A stretch of DNA of 64,000 nt from Candidatus Binataceae bacterium (GTDB taxonomy: Bacteria; Desulfobacterota; Binatia; Binatales; Binataceae), in the NCBI GenBank assembly GCA_035308025.1, contig DATGHL010000014.1, positions 1 through 64,000 of the forward strand, in the 5' to 3' direction. Positions within the stretch are counted from its first letter, which is position 1. Every line of letters starts with the position of its first letter. The notes under the pieces were generated by a model. It saw nothing but the letters and a program-made list of their open reading frames with translations, made no database searches and was not told where the DNA came from. A program made the position numbers and the translations under genes. This document shows, piece by piece, positions 8,336 to 16,339 of the stretch.

Positions 8336-8728
8336 TTGGCCAAAGAATCAGCCACTAGTTCCGATCCGTTTTCAGCGTGGCGTGAATGGGTGGAAAAGTC
8401 CGAGCGCCAGTTGAACAGTTTTTTCAACGAAATGATGGGTTCCGATCGTTACGGCCGCTTTCTCCGTCAGTTCAGCGATTTGCAAATCGACACGCAAAAA
8501 AATATGAACGACGCCATGACGCGCTTTTTCACGTCGCTCAATCTGCCGACGCGTGACGATGTGCTCGCATTGAACCAGCGTCTTGGCGCGATCGAAGAAA
8601 GGCTGCGCGTGATCGAGGCCGGGATCGGCGCGACGGCGCCCGCGGACGCCGCACCGCGAACTAACAGTTCCGGACCGCGGCCGCCGCGCACCAGGCGACC
8701 GCCTGGCCCTCGCGGAGACGCACGATGA
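8336..8728 (+). CDS. phaE: PhaE-like subunit of class III PHA synthase (short form)
   Basis: This 130-aa protein starts at a TTG with AGGAGA 9 nt upstream. It contains the segment FTSLNLPTRDDVLALNQRLG, the same kind of ending as PhaE subunits of class III polyhydroxyalkanoate synthases (LNLPTRxxVxxL, then a short coiled coil). The rest is a helical phasin-like region. Canonical PhaE is about 350 aa, so only the C-terminal part is represented, followed by a basic proline-rich tail. It overlaps phaC by ATGA, so translational coupling and complex formation with PhaC at the granule surface are likely. A plain phasin is the alternative reading. Confidence 0.75.
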   Translation: MAKESATSSDPFSAWREWVEKSERQLNSFFNEMMGSDRYGRFLRQFSDLQIDTQKNMNDAMTRFFTSLNLPTRDDVLALNQRLGAIEERLRVIEAGIGATAPADAAPRTNSSGPRPPRTRRPPGPRGDAR

Positions 8729-9807
8729 GCGCAAGCGCGCCCGCCACGGCGCCCCCGATCGCCGAGGTCGTGCGCAACGAAGTCGAGCGCACCATCCAGC
8801 GTAGTATCAAAGGGCTTGAATTTCTCCGCTCCAGCGATATGCCCGTCGGCCTCACGCCGAAAGACGTCATCCATCGGCGCGGCACCCTGGAGCTGCATCA
8901 CTACCGGCCGCTCGCCGACGAAATTTATCGCGTCCCGTTGGTGATGGTGATGTCGCTGGTCAGCCGCTCCTACATCTTTGATCTCGCGCCCGGGCAGAGC
9001 CTGATCGAGTTTCTGTTGAAGAAGGGCTACGACGTTTATTCGATCGACTGGGGCGTACCCCGACCCGAGGACAAGCGGCTGCGGCTCGAAGACTACTGCC
9101 TCGACTTTATCCCCGATTGCGTCCGGCAGATTGCCCGCGACAGCGGCGAACCCGACGTCTCAATGATCGGTTACTGCATGGGCGGGATGCTGGCGTTGAT
9201 CTACGCGGCGCTGCATGCCGACGGCCCGCTCAAAAATCTGATCTGCGCCGCGACGCCGGTCAATTATGAGGGCATGGGACTATTTCGCACTTGGAGCGAC
9301 CGGCGCTACTTCGACGTCGACAAGCTGGTCGATACTTTGGGCAACGTGCCCGGCGAGTTCATCTACAATTCGTTCCAGATGCTCAAGCCGATGCAGCGGA
9401 TCGCCGGCCAGATCAAGCTGTGGGACAACATGTGGAACGACGAGTATGTGAAATCCTACCGGCTGATTGATCGCTGGGGCGCCGACCAGATCCCGTTCCC
9501 GGGCGAGTGCTTCCGTCAGACCACCAAGGAACTCTCGTGGGACAACAAACTCTACAAGAACGAGCTGATCCTCAACGGTCAGCGGGTCGATCTGCGCAAT
9601 GTCCGCGTGCCTTGCCTGACGATCATGGCGCAACATGACGATATCGCGCCCTACGAGGCGACCCGCGTGCTGACCGAAGCGATCGGCAGCACCGACAAAC
9701 AGGACCTGCTATTGAAGGGCGGCCATGTCAGCCTGATGGCGGGACGCAATGCCAGCGGCCGGCTCTGGCCCGCTTTGGATCGATGGCTGGCGGAGCGCTC
9801 GCTATGA
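8725..9807 (+). CDS. phaC: Class III poly(R)-hydroxyalkanoic acid synthase subunit PhaC
   Basis: The 360-aa length fits class III PhaC (about 355 aa). The lipase-like box GYCMGG carries the nucleophile Cys151. The Asp of the triad is in HDDIAP (305-306) and the His is His334 (KGGHVSL). The family hallmark YDVYSIDWG precedes the box. It polymerises hydroxyacyl-CoA into intracellular PHA together with PhaE. It sits in a tight operon, sharing ATGA overlaps with both the phaE-like gene and the following GNAT gene. A PHB-depolymerase-like esterase occurs at 20316-21365. Confidence 0.93.
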   Translation: MSASAPATAPPIAEVVRNEVERTIQRSIKGLEFLRSSDMPVGLTPKDVIHRRGTLELHHYRPLADEIYRVPLVMVMSLVSRSYIFDLAPGQSLIEFLLKKGYDVYSIDWGVPRPEDKRLRLEDYCLDFIPDCVRQIARDSGEPDVSMIGYCMGGMLALIYAALHADGPLKNLICAATPVNYEGMGLFRTWSDRRYFDVDKLVDTLGNVPGEFIYNSFQMLKPMQRIAGQIKLWDNMWNDEYVKSYRLIDRWGADQIPFPGECFRQTTKELSWDNKLYKNELILNGQRVDLRNVRVPCLTIMAQHDDIAPYEATRVLTEAIGSTDKQDLLLKGGHVSLMAGRNASGRLWPALDRWLAERSL

Positions 9808-10415
9808 CCACGAAGGGGAAGGCCAAAGTTTCGCGCGACTACCCGCGCACGGTGAATCTCAAAGACGGCCCGGTGACGCTGCGTTATCTGACAGCGAACG
9901 ATCGCGAGGCGGCGTTAACCTTTGCCCGCGCTCTGCCCGCGCATGATCTGCTGTTCTTGCGCCGCGACATCACCCGGCCCGAGGTAATTGACCTGTGGCT
10001 CGACGGTATCGCACGCGGGCGCATGGTCAGCGTCCTCGCCGAACGGGAGGGCGCCGTCCAAGGTTACGCTACGGTGGACCGCGGCGAGCTCTCGTGGTCG
10101 CCGCATGTGGCCGAATTGCGGGTGCTGGTGGGGGCCGCGATGCGCGGTAAGGGGCTCGGCCAGATTCTCACGCAGGAGGCCTTCGCGCTCGCGCTCAGCC
10201 TCGGCCTCGAAAAGATCATCGCGCAGATGACGGTGGATCAGCAGGGTGCGCGCCGGGTCTTCGAGGGCATGGGTTTCCAGCCCGAGGCGCTGCTGCGCGA
10301 GCACGTCAAGGATCGCGACGGCCGCAAGTATGATCTGTTGATCCTCTCGCACGATGTCGCGAAGTTCCAGGCCCAGATGGAAGCCTACGGCATCACGCGG
10401 GCCTTCGACAAATAG
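9804..10415 (+). CDS. GNAT family N-acetyltransferase (paralogue 1 of 3)
   Basis: This 203-aa GNAT protein shows the acetyl-CoA pyrophosphate-binding loop in RGKGLGQIL, preceded by beta strands (VAELRVLV), and ends with MGFQPEALLREHVKDRDG. The N-terminal half carries DLLFLRRDIT, which is nearly repeated in the GNATs at 15542 and 53204, so the three are paralogues. The ATG at 9804 overlaps the phaC stop and fits better than the upstream in-frame codon inside phaC. Substrate unknown. The coupling to phaC suggests a role in acyl metabolism or protein acetylation, which is inference. Confidence 0.8.
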   Translation: MTTKGKAKVSRDYPRTVNLKDGPVTLRYLTANDREAALTFARALPAHDLLFLRRDITRPEVIDLWLDGIARGRMVSVLAEREGAVQGYATVDRGELSWSPHVAELRVLVGAAMRGKGLGQILTQEAFALALSLGLEKIIAQMTVDQQGARRVFEGMGFQPEALLREHVKDRDGRKYDLLILSHDVAKFQAQMEAYGITRAFDK

Positions 10416-10424
10416 GCGCCGACA

Positions 10425-11249
10425 GTGGCATACAAGGCGCTCGCGGTCGATCTGGATGGCACGCTGCTCCATTCCGACGAGCGCCTGACGCCGCGCAGTG
10501 TCGCAGCGCTCAAGTCGGCGGAGGCGGCCGGGCTCCGGGTCATCATTGCAACCGCCCGCTGGTATCAGCTCGCCGAGCGCGTGGCGCGCGAAATCGCGAC
10601 TCACGAGCCGCTCATCGCCTGCGCCGGCGCCCAGGTGCGGCGGCCCGACGCTGATCGCGATCTGCTCGATCTGCGGATGCCCGAGGAGTTCGCCCAGCAG
10701 CTTTACGCCATTCTGGATCCGCGCCGTTGCGTCGCCTGCATCGCGCTCGATCAGGACGTGCTGCTCAAGATGGAAGGCCAGCCCAGCCCGGGACTGTTTC
10801 CGCCCGAGGCGATCGTCGTGCCGCAACTCGCAGGACAGACCCGAGTCGCCCCGCGTATCGCATTGATTCAAGGCACCGAGGCGGCGGCGGAAGTGCTCGC
10901 GCAACTGCGCGAGCCGTGGCAAGATCGCGTGCGCTTCGTCGAGTCCTTTTCCAGCCGTCGCAAGAGCATGTTGACCCTGACAGCAGCCGGCGCCGACAAG
11001 GGCGCAGCGCTGGCGCTGGCTTGCGCGGAGATGGGAATTTCACCGGCGGAGGTGCTCGCCTTCGGCGACGCCGAAGCCGACCTCGAGATGTTTCGCGTCG
11101 CCGGCGGCTCAGTCGCGATGGGCCAGGCGAGCAATCACGTAAAGTCGTGCGCCACTGCGGTCACGCTCAGCAACGACGACGACGGCGTCGCGATCGCGAT
11201 TGAACGGCTGCTCGCCTCCGGTGAATTGCCGGCATTAATTCTCGGTTAG
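10425..11249 (+). CDS. Cof-type HAD-IIB phosphatase
   Basis: The 274-aa protein starts at a GTG. HAD motif I is DLDGT (Asp9 nucleophile, Asp11 acid/base), the region IIATARWYQL carries the motif II threonine, the conserved Lys lies in ADKGAALALA, and motif IV is AFGDAEADLEMF. This matches the Cof/YbiV subfamily of sugar-phosphate or nucleotide phosphatases, usually about 270 aa. It follows the GNAT by 9 bp and is probably the last gene of the pha operon. It overlaps the convergent alpha/beta hydrolase gene by 15 bp at the 3' ends. Confidence 0.88.
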   Translation: MAYKALAVDLDGTLLHSDERLTPRSVAALKSAEAAGLRVIIATARWYQLAERVAREIATHEPLIACAGAQVRRPDADRDLLDLRMPEEFAQQLYAILDPRRCVACIALDQDVLLKMEGQPSPGLFPPEAIVVPQLAGQTRVAPRIALIQGTEAAAEVLAQLREPWQDRVRFVESFSSRRKSMLTLTAAGADKGAALALACAEMGISPAEVLAFGDAEADLEMFRVAGGSVAMGQASNHVKSCATAVTLSNDDDGVAIAIERLLASGELPALILG

Positions 11250-12080
11250 ATTGGCGGCGGTCTCTTCCGTCGTGCCGTTCTTCAGCCAGTCTGTAATGCG
11301 TTTGTGGATGCCGATCGGATCGACCGCGGCGAAGCTGTGGCCCGCATTCGGGACCATCACGACTTCGGCGTGCGGGATGCGCTCCTGGAAGATCGGAACG
11401 TTCTCGGGCAGCGTCAGCACGTCCTTATCACCGTGCACGATCAGCACGGGACACTTGATCTGGTTGAGGCGGTCAGAGGCGTCAAAATCCGTCACGCCGG
11501 CGCGCGTGCGTTCGAGCGTCGCGCGCGGAGTCGGCTCGCCCATCTTGAACCCGGCGGCCATGAAGCTGCGTAACTCCGGATGTTCGACGATGAAATCCTC
11601 CGGAAAGAGTAGCGGCATGATGAGGTCGAGCGCCGGATCGGGATTTTCCGCCGTGGCGAGGTCGAGACCCGCCATCAATTGATCGACCAGCGCGTCGGGC
11701 GGCCGCGCGGCGAGCGGACCGCCCGGCGTGGTGCATCCGAGCACCACTTTTTCGACCTGCTCCGGATGACGCAGCGTGAGTTCCTGCGCGATCATGCCGC
11801 CCATCGAGATGCCGAAGACCTTCGCTCGCGCGATGCCGAGCGCTGCGAGCAGATTGCTGGCGTCTTCGGCCATCTGCGCAATGGTGTAACCGTCGGCGGG
11901 CTGAGCGGATTTGCCGGTGCCGCGGTTATCGAAATAGATGCATTTGAAGCCTGCCAGTAGCGGTAGAATCGGCAGCCAAGCGGCCCCCGGCGCGCCGAAA
12001 CCCATGATCAGCAGCAGCGGTTCGCCCTCCCCGTAGGTTTCGTAATTGAGCTCGATGGCGCCGGCTTGAATGATTGGCAT
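11235..12080 (-). CDS. Alpha/beta fold hydrolase
   Basis: This 281-aa hydrolase has the oxyanion region LLIMGFGAPG, the strand FDNRGTGKS, the nucleophile elbow GISMGG (Ser), the acid Asp in HGDKDVLTLP, and the His in NAGHSF. It resembles the 3-oxoadipate enol-lactonase/haloperoxidase-like group. I chose the ATG at 12080 because a GGAGAA lies 9 nt upstream. A TTG 6 nt earlier is too close to that site. Substrate cannot be assigned. It reads in the same direction as the GYD-acyltransferase gene upstream (gap 39 bp), so they may share a transcript. Confidence 0.85.
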   Translation of the reverse strand: MPIIQAGAIELNYETYGEGEPLLLIMGFGAPGAAWLPILPLLAGFKCIYFDNRGTGKSAQPADGYTIAQMAEDASNLLAALGIARAKVFGISMGGMIAQELTLRHPEQVEKVVLGCTTPGGPLAARPPDALVDQLMAGLDLATAENPDPALDLIMPLLFPEDFIVEHPELRSFMAAGFKMGEPTPRATLERTRAGVTDFDASDRLNQIKCPVLIVHGDKDVLTLPENVPIFQERIPHAEVVMVPNAGHSFAAVDPIGIHKRITDWLKNGTTEETAANLTEN

Positions 12081-12119
12081 GCTCAAAAGTTCTCCTTACT
12101 GAACTGACGCAAAAATAAA

Positions 12120-13175
12120 TCAGGCGGCGCGATCCCCCGCCGTTTGAGTTTCGGTCACTGACTTTCGCGCTTCTTTGATCGGTTGCGACTTCGACGCACG
12201 CTGCTCGCGCTCGATGTCGTCGCGCATCTGCACCATTGTTTGATGCAGGGTGTGGGTTGCATCGGCGACCGTCGTGCCGGGCGCGAAACGAATCGGCTTG
12301 CCGATCCGCGCCAGCGCCGGGCCCGGGGTTATCTCCTTGGTGCCCTTCGGCCGCATCGCACGCAGCCCATCCATCCAGACCGGCACCACCGGCACGTCCT
12401 TGGCCAGCGCGAGGATCGAAACGCCGTGGCGGAACTTACCCATCTTGCCGGTCGTCGTGCGCGTGCCTTCGGGGAAAATTCCGAGCGACCAGCCGCGATC
12501 GAGCAACTCCTCCGCGTAGCTCAGCGCCGCGCGTCCGCCGCCGCGCTGCACCGGAAAAGCGTTCATGCTCAGCGCGAAATACCAAGGTTGCTTCTTAATT
12601 CCCTTGCGCCCCTTGATGAACCAGCGATCGGCCGCGCCGCCCCACGCGATGCGCCGCTGGTAACGCTTGGGCAGCGCACTGAAGAGGACGAACAGATCCA
12701 TGTGGCTCGAATGGTTGCCGATGAAGATCGCCGGGCCGTTGAGTTCGCTCAGGTTTTCGCGCCCCTCAATGGTGAGCGGCTTGAGGTACTTCCGCACGGT
12801 GCTCGTGATCGTGTTGTAACGCAGCACGCGGCGCACCGCCCGGGCCCAGAGACTAGTCTGCCAGCGAAATGGCCCGGTCGTTTCAGTGGTCTGCGTGAGC
12901 AGCCGCGAAAACAGGTCGAGGTCCATCGCCGGATAGATGGTGGTGCTGACCCGGCCCGCGCTCACGCGCTCGACCGCCAGGCGAAAGGCTTCCAGATTGT
13001 TGCCGGCCTCGACCACGGTCAGAAAGCTCAGATTGCCCGGCAGCGCGTAGCGATGAATTATCTTGGCGTCGAGCGCTTCGATCTCACGCCGGACCTCATC
13101 GAGACGATCGGGATGTTGGTAAAGATTATGTAGGCCTTCCGCGTTGGGCCGGCTCAGCATGACGTACAGTGGCAT
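12120..13175 (-). CDS. GYD-like domain fused to PlsC-type lysophospholipid acyltransferase
   Basis: The 351-aa protein has two parts. Residues 1-90 (MPLYVMLSRPNAEGL onward) align by eye with the stand-alone GYD protein encoded just upstream (MAIYVMLSNLTDEGR onward). The GYD tripeptide itself is replaced by GNL. Residues about 125-330 are a 1-acylglycerol-phosphate acyltransferase domain, with the catalytic NHSSHMD (HX4D) and substrate motif FPEGTRT. A C-terminal basic tail follows. The start at 13175 has a GGAGGGG upstream and aligns with the GYD protein's start. I take it as a membrane-associated acyltransferase with a fused regulatory or dimerisation domain. Confidence 0.88.
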   Translation of the reverse strand: MPLYVMLSRPNAEGLHNLYQHPDRLDEVRREIEALDAKIIHRYALPGNLSFLTVVEAGNNLEAFRLAVERVSAGRVSTTIYPAMDLDLFSRLLTQTTETTGPFRWQTSLWARAVRRVLRYNTITSTVRKYLKPLTIEGRENLSELNGPAIFIGNHSSHMDLFVLFSALPKRYQRRIAWGGAADRWFIKGRKGIKKQPWYFALSMNAFPVQRGGGRAALSYAEELLDRGWSLGIFPEGTRTTTGKMGKFRHGVSILALAKDVPVVPVWMDGLRAMRPKGTKEITPGPALARIGKPIRFAPGTTVADATHTLHQTMVQMRDDIEREQRASKSQPIKEARKSVTETQTAGDRAA

Positions 13176-13256
13176 GACGCTTACCCCTCCACTCCAGCAG
13201 CGAGTCACGAAAACGGCGATCACTACAAAATGACGGCTCTCGCTACTTTGAGATAT

Positions 13257-13559
13257 TCACTTGCGGGCGCTGGTGTCTTTGACCATCTCCGCGAAGGCGT
13301 CGATCGTCATCGCGGGCAGCGTGGTCAACTGGATCGTGCCGCGCGAGCCGAGCTCCACCGAAATGCGGGCGATCACCTCGTTGCTCGGCGCCTCGACGAT
13401 ATTAATGAAATCGTACCCGCCGAGCACCGCGTACTGCGTGACCACGCGCGCGCCCATCTTCTCGATTTCCTGGTTGACTTCTTTGAGCCGTTCCGGGCGC
13501 TCCTTGAGAGTTTTGCGCCCTTCATCGGTCAAATTGCTGAGCATCACGTATATCGCCAC
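13257..13559 (-). CDS. GYD domain-containing protein
   Basis: This is a 100-aa protein with the defining LGGYDFINIVEA segment and a ferredoxin-like alpha-beta layout. The start is a GTG at 13559, with GGAGGTG upstream. A longer frame on this strand extends into the divergent alcohol dehydrogenase and is not credible. GYD proteins are small, widespread and of unknown function. The next gene downstream begins with a diverged copy of the same domain, so the two probably share origin and perhaps form hetero-oligomers. The intergenic space to the divergent dehydrogenase is about 80 bp. Confidence 0.85.
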   Translation of the reverse strand: MAIYVMLSNLTDEGRKTLKERPERLKEVNQEIEKMGARVVTQYAVLGGYDFINIVEAPSNEVIARISVELGSRGTIQLTTLPAMTIDAFAEMVKDTSARK

Positions 13560-13640
13560 GCTTGCACCTCCTGGTCTCCGGGCCGGATGATAGCGCCGAC
13601 GGGTATAGGTGTAAACTAAAAATAACGGGAGACAATGAAG

Positions 13641-14657
13641 ATGAAAGCAGCGGTCTGGAACGATAAGGGCAGCCTCGATGTGGTCGAGCGGCCGGCGCCC
13701 GAGCCCAAGCCCGGCTGGGTGCGTCTGCGGGTCGCCGCCGCGGGCATCTGCGGCACCGATCTGCATTTCTATCGCGGCTCGTTTCCGTCGCCCAAGGGAC
13801 TGCTGCCCGGGCATGAGATTGGCGGCGTGGTCGATCGCGCCGGCGACGGCGTCGAGCTGGCCGCAGGCCTCGCGGTGGCGGCCGAGCCGCTGGTCAGCTG
13901 CGGCGTCTGCTACCACTGCCAGAGCGGCGACTACAACCGTTGCGCCAAACGGATGCTGATCGGCGTGCAGGGCCGCGGCGGCTGCGCCGACTTCGTCACC
14001 GTGCCTGCAACCTGCGTCTATCCGCTGCCCGATGGCGTCTCACCGGCGGCGGGCGCGCTGGCCGAGCCGCTCGCGGTATGCGTTCGCGGCACGCGCCGCG
14101 GCCGCATCGAGTCCGGCGCGCGCGTGGTAATTATCGGGGCCGGAACGATCGGGCTGATGAGCATTCTTACGGCGCGCGCCGCGGGTGCGAGCACGATCTT
14201 CATTCTCGCGCGTCATCCGCATCAGACGGCTGCCGCCCGCGCGCTCGGCGCCGACGGGGTTTTTGACAGCATTGACGCCGTCCGCCAGCAGCTCGGCGAG
14301 ACTCCCGTCGATTGCGTGATCGAGACCGTCGGCGGGCGCGCCGCGACCCTTAGCGACGCGGTGCTCCTCGTGCGGCCGGGCGGCGTGGTTTCGATGCTGG
14401 GCGTGTTCGAGGGTCCGGCAACGATTCCTGCCCTCGATTTCTCGACCAAGGAGATTACCCTGGTCGGTTCAAATTGCTACGGCCGTCACGGCGCGCGGAC
14501 CGACTTTGCGATCGCGCTCGAGCTCTTGCACAATCATGCCAGCACTCTGACCGCGCTCGTCACGCATCGCTTTCCGCTCGACAAGATTAACGAAGCCTTC
14601 AGCGCCGCCGCCGACAAGCACAGCGGCTCGATCAAGGTGCATATTGTCCCGGCCTGA
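13641..14657 (+). CDS. Zinc-dependent alcohol/polyol dehydrogenase (MDR family)
   Basis: This 338-aa medium-chain dehydrogenase has the catalytic zinc site residues Cys in GICGTD and His-Glu in GHEIGG. The structural zinc cysteines lie in SCGVCYHCQSGDYNRC. The Rossmann segment is VVIIGAGTIGLMS. The layout matches threonine, sorbitol and galactitol-type dehydrogenases. ATGs at 13635 and 13641 are both available. The GGGAG site is spaced better for 13641. NAD(H) versus NADP(H) preference and the substrate are not decidable here. Confidence 0.88.
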   Translation: MKAAVWNDKGSLDVVERPAPEPKPGWVRLRVAAAGICGTDLHFYRGSFPSPKGLLPGHEIGGVVDRAGDGVELAAGLAVAAEPLVSCGVCYHCQSGDYNRCAKRMLIGVQGRGGCADFVTVPATCVYPLPDGVSPAAGALAEPLAVCVRGTRRGRIESGARVVIIGAGTIGLMSILTARAAGASTIFILARHPHQTAAARALGADGVFDSIDAVRQQLGETPVDCVIETVGGRAATLSDAVLLVRPGGVVSMLGVFEGPATIPALDFSTKEITLVGSNCYGRHGARTDFAIALELLHNHASTLTALVTHRFPLDKINEAFSAAADKHSGSIKVHIVPA

Positions 14658-14699
14658 CGCCCGCGGCGTTGCAGGCCGGAGCTGCATCTGGATGTCTCG

Positions 14700-15464
14700 T
14701 TAAGCGTGAGCCCGCGAGTCCCGCGCTAGGAAGCGGCCCAACGCGTGATACACCGCCGGATGAAAGACCAGGCCGAGGTGGCCGGTGTTGACTTCGAGAA
14801 TTTCGCCCTCAGTGATCTGGGATTCTTTCGAAACGAAGGAATCGTCGCGGCCATAGATCGAAAGGATCTGGGTGCTGGGACTGAGCGGGCGGATCAGGTT
14901 CGCAGCAAACGGACACCCGCATTTCGGAAAGTCGCAGTCGGGATCCATCGCGTGGCGAATCGTCGTGCTTAAGCGCATCAATGTTCGAGCGGGCGGTCCA
15001 ACCGGGGTGGTGACCGGCTTGCCGGCTTCGACCGAAGCCATCATCGAGGTGACGGGGGCACCCAGCATTACCAGATGGGAAACTCGCTCTTGAAAATGGC
15101 TGGCGAGCGCCCATGCGAGACCGCCGCCGCGGCTGTGCCCGATCAGCGCTATTGAGCTGGAATTACCGTCCAATTGGCTCGTAATATGGTCCAGAACCTG
15201 GCGGGTCACCCGCTCAGGACAACCGGCATTGATATTCAGGCTAGACTCAATCGGCATGTAGCCCGCGCATCTCAGCCATTTGTGCAGCACCTGCAGATAG
15301 AAATCGTTGCCGAGAAAGCCTGGGATCACAACGACGGGCTTACCGTCGCCGCGCGCTCGACCTATGCCGTAGAAGACCGGATCCACAAGCAGACCGGCGA
15401 TATCGATCACCGTGAGCATTTCGTGGGTTAAGGCTGTTATCATTCCGTCATCAAGTCCGTTCAT
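14700..15464 (-). CDS. Alpha/beta hydrolase with conserved CxxxxxCxC motif (paralogue A)
   Basis: The 254-aa protein has a lipase-like core: VVVIPGFLGNDFYLQVL, nucleophile elbow GHSRGG, Asp in YGRDDSFV and His in NTGHLGL. Between elbow and acid it has DPDCDFPKCGCPF, with three close cysteines. The paralogue at 19181-19864 repeats this as DPDCDLPACGCAF. The ATG at 15464 follows AAAGGG. No secretion signal is evident. Function is unknown, and the cysteine motif could bind a metal or form a disulfide. Confidence 0.8.
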   Translation of the reverse strand: MNGLDDGMITALTHEMLTVIDIAGLLVDPVFYGIGRARGDGKPVVVIPGFLGNDFYLQVLHKWLRCAGYMPIESSLNINAGCPERVTRQVLDHITSQLDGNSSSIALIGHSRGGGLAWALASHFQERVSHLVMLGAPVTSMMASVEAGKPVTTPVGPPARTLMRLSTTIRHAMDPDCDFPKCGCPFAANLIRPLSPSTQILSIYGRDDSFVSKESQITEGEILEVNTGHLGLVFHPAVYHALGRFLARDSRAHA

Positions 15465-15541
15465 CTGCGTTGCCCTTTCTCCGAACCGTCGTCAGACGCC
15501 CGATTCGCAAAAGGGGCGGCACCGATCGAATCAAATCTGAA

Positions 15542-16123
15542 TTAAGCGGCTTGATCGGTAAAACCGTCGAGGTCGTAGGTCAGCACCAGGATGTCCCGCA
15601 GGCGCCCGCGCCGATCCTGTACCCAATCGTGCAGCGCCGCTTCGACGCGGAAACCCAGCCGCTCGAACGCGGTGCGCGCGCCATGCTGATCCGGCGTCAA
15701 CATCCCGCAGAGTTTTCTGAGACCCAGCGCCTGCCCGAGGCTGAATGCCTCCGCCACCAACGAGCGCCCAAGGCCGATTCCGCGAAACTGCCGCGCCGCG
15801 TTAACCCGCAGTTCGCCGACGCAACGCGTCCACTGCGCCTGCTCGCGATGGACGCTGGCATAGCCCGCCACCTCGCCGTTTACCTCCGCCAGCAAGGTAC
15901 TCGTGTTGCCTGACGAGATGTTCGCGATCCACTGCGCAATGATTGCCGGATCCGTGATGTCGGTGCGGAGGTACAACAGATCGTCCTCATTGAGCTTACC
16001 GGCGAATCCGCTAATCGCAACCTTATCCGCGTCGGTCGGCTCCATCATGCGGATGGTAAATTCCTTGCCGTCGGTCGCGCGGACTTTTTTGGGGTATGGT
16101 GTCCCGATTTCTGAGGAAGCCAC
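15542..16123 (-). CDS. GNAT family N-acetyltransferase (paralogue 2 of 3)
   Basis: The 193-aa protein starts at GTG 16123 with a strong AAGGAGG. It contains DDLLYLRTDIT, the acetyl-CoA loop RGIGLGRSL, and LTPDQHGARTAFERLGF, all shared with the GNATs at 9804 and 53204. Substrate unknown. It is divergent from the wax ester synthase gene, with a 216-bp interval that should hold both promoters; I recognise no clear -35/-10 pair there. Confidence 0.8.
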   Translation of the reverse strand: MASSEIGTPYPKKVRATDGKEFTIRMMEPTDADKVAISGFAGKLNEDDLLYLRTDITDPAIIAQWIANISSGNTSTLLAEVNGEVAGYASVHREQAQWTRCVGELRVNAARQFRGIGLGRSLVAEAFSLGQALGLRKLCGMLTPDQHGARTAFERLGFRVEAALHDWVQDRRGRLRDILVLTYDLDGFTDQAA

Positions 16124-16339
16124 AATCTCGTCCTCCTTTGCTTGCCCGCTCGCAGCGCCAGAGCGCTCCTATTTGCGCCCGCCGCCAGCACGCGCCGATA
16201 TTCTCAGAAGCGCACCGGTCAAGACAAGAGTCGAATCAGTCGCCCGAAAGCCCGAAGCATCGCTTGACCTGCTCTCAGCCGATGGCGCATCCTGCCCTCA
16301 GGTACCGTTCTGTATGGAACATACTCCTAAGAGGGGGCA

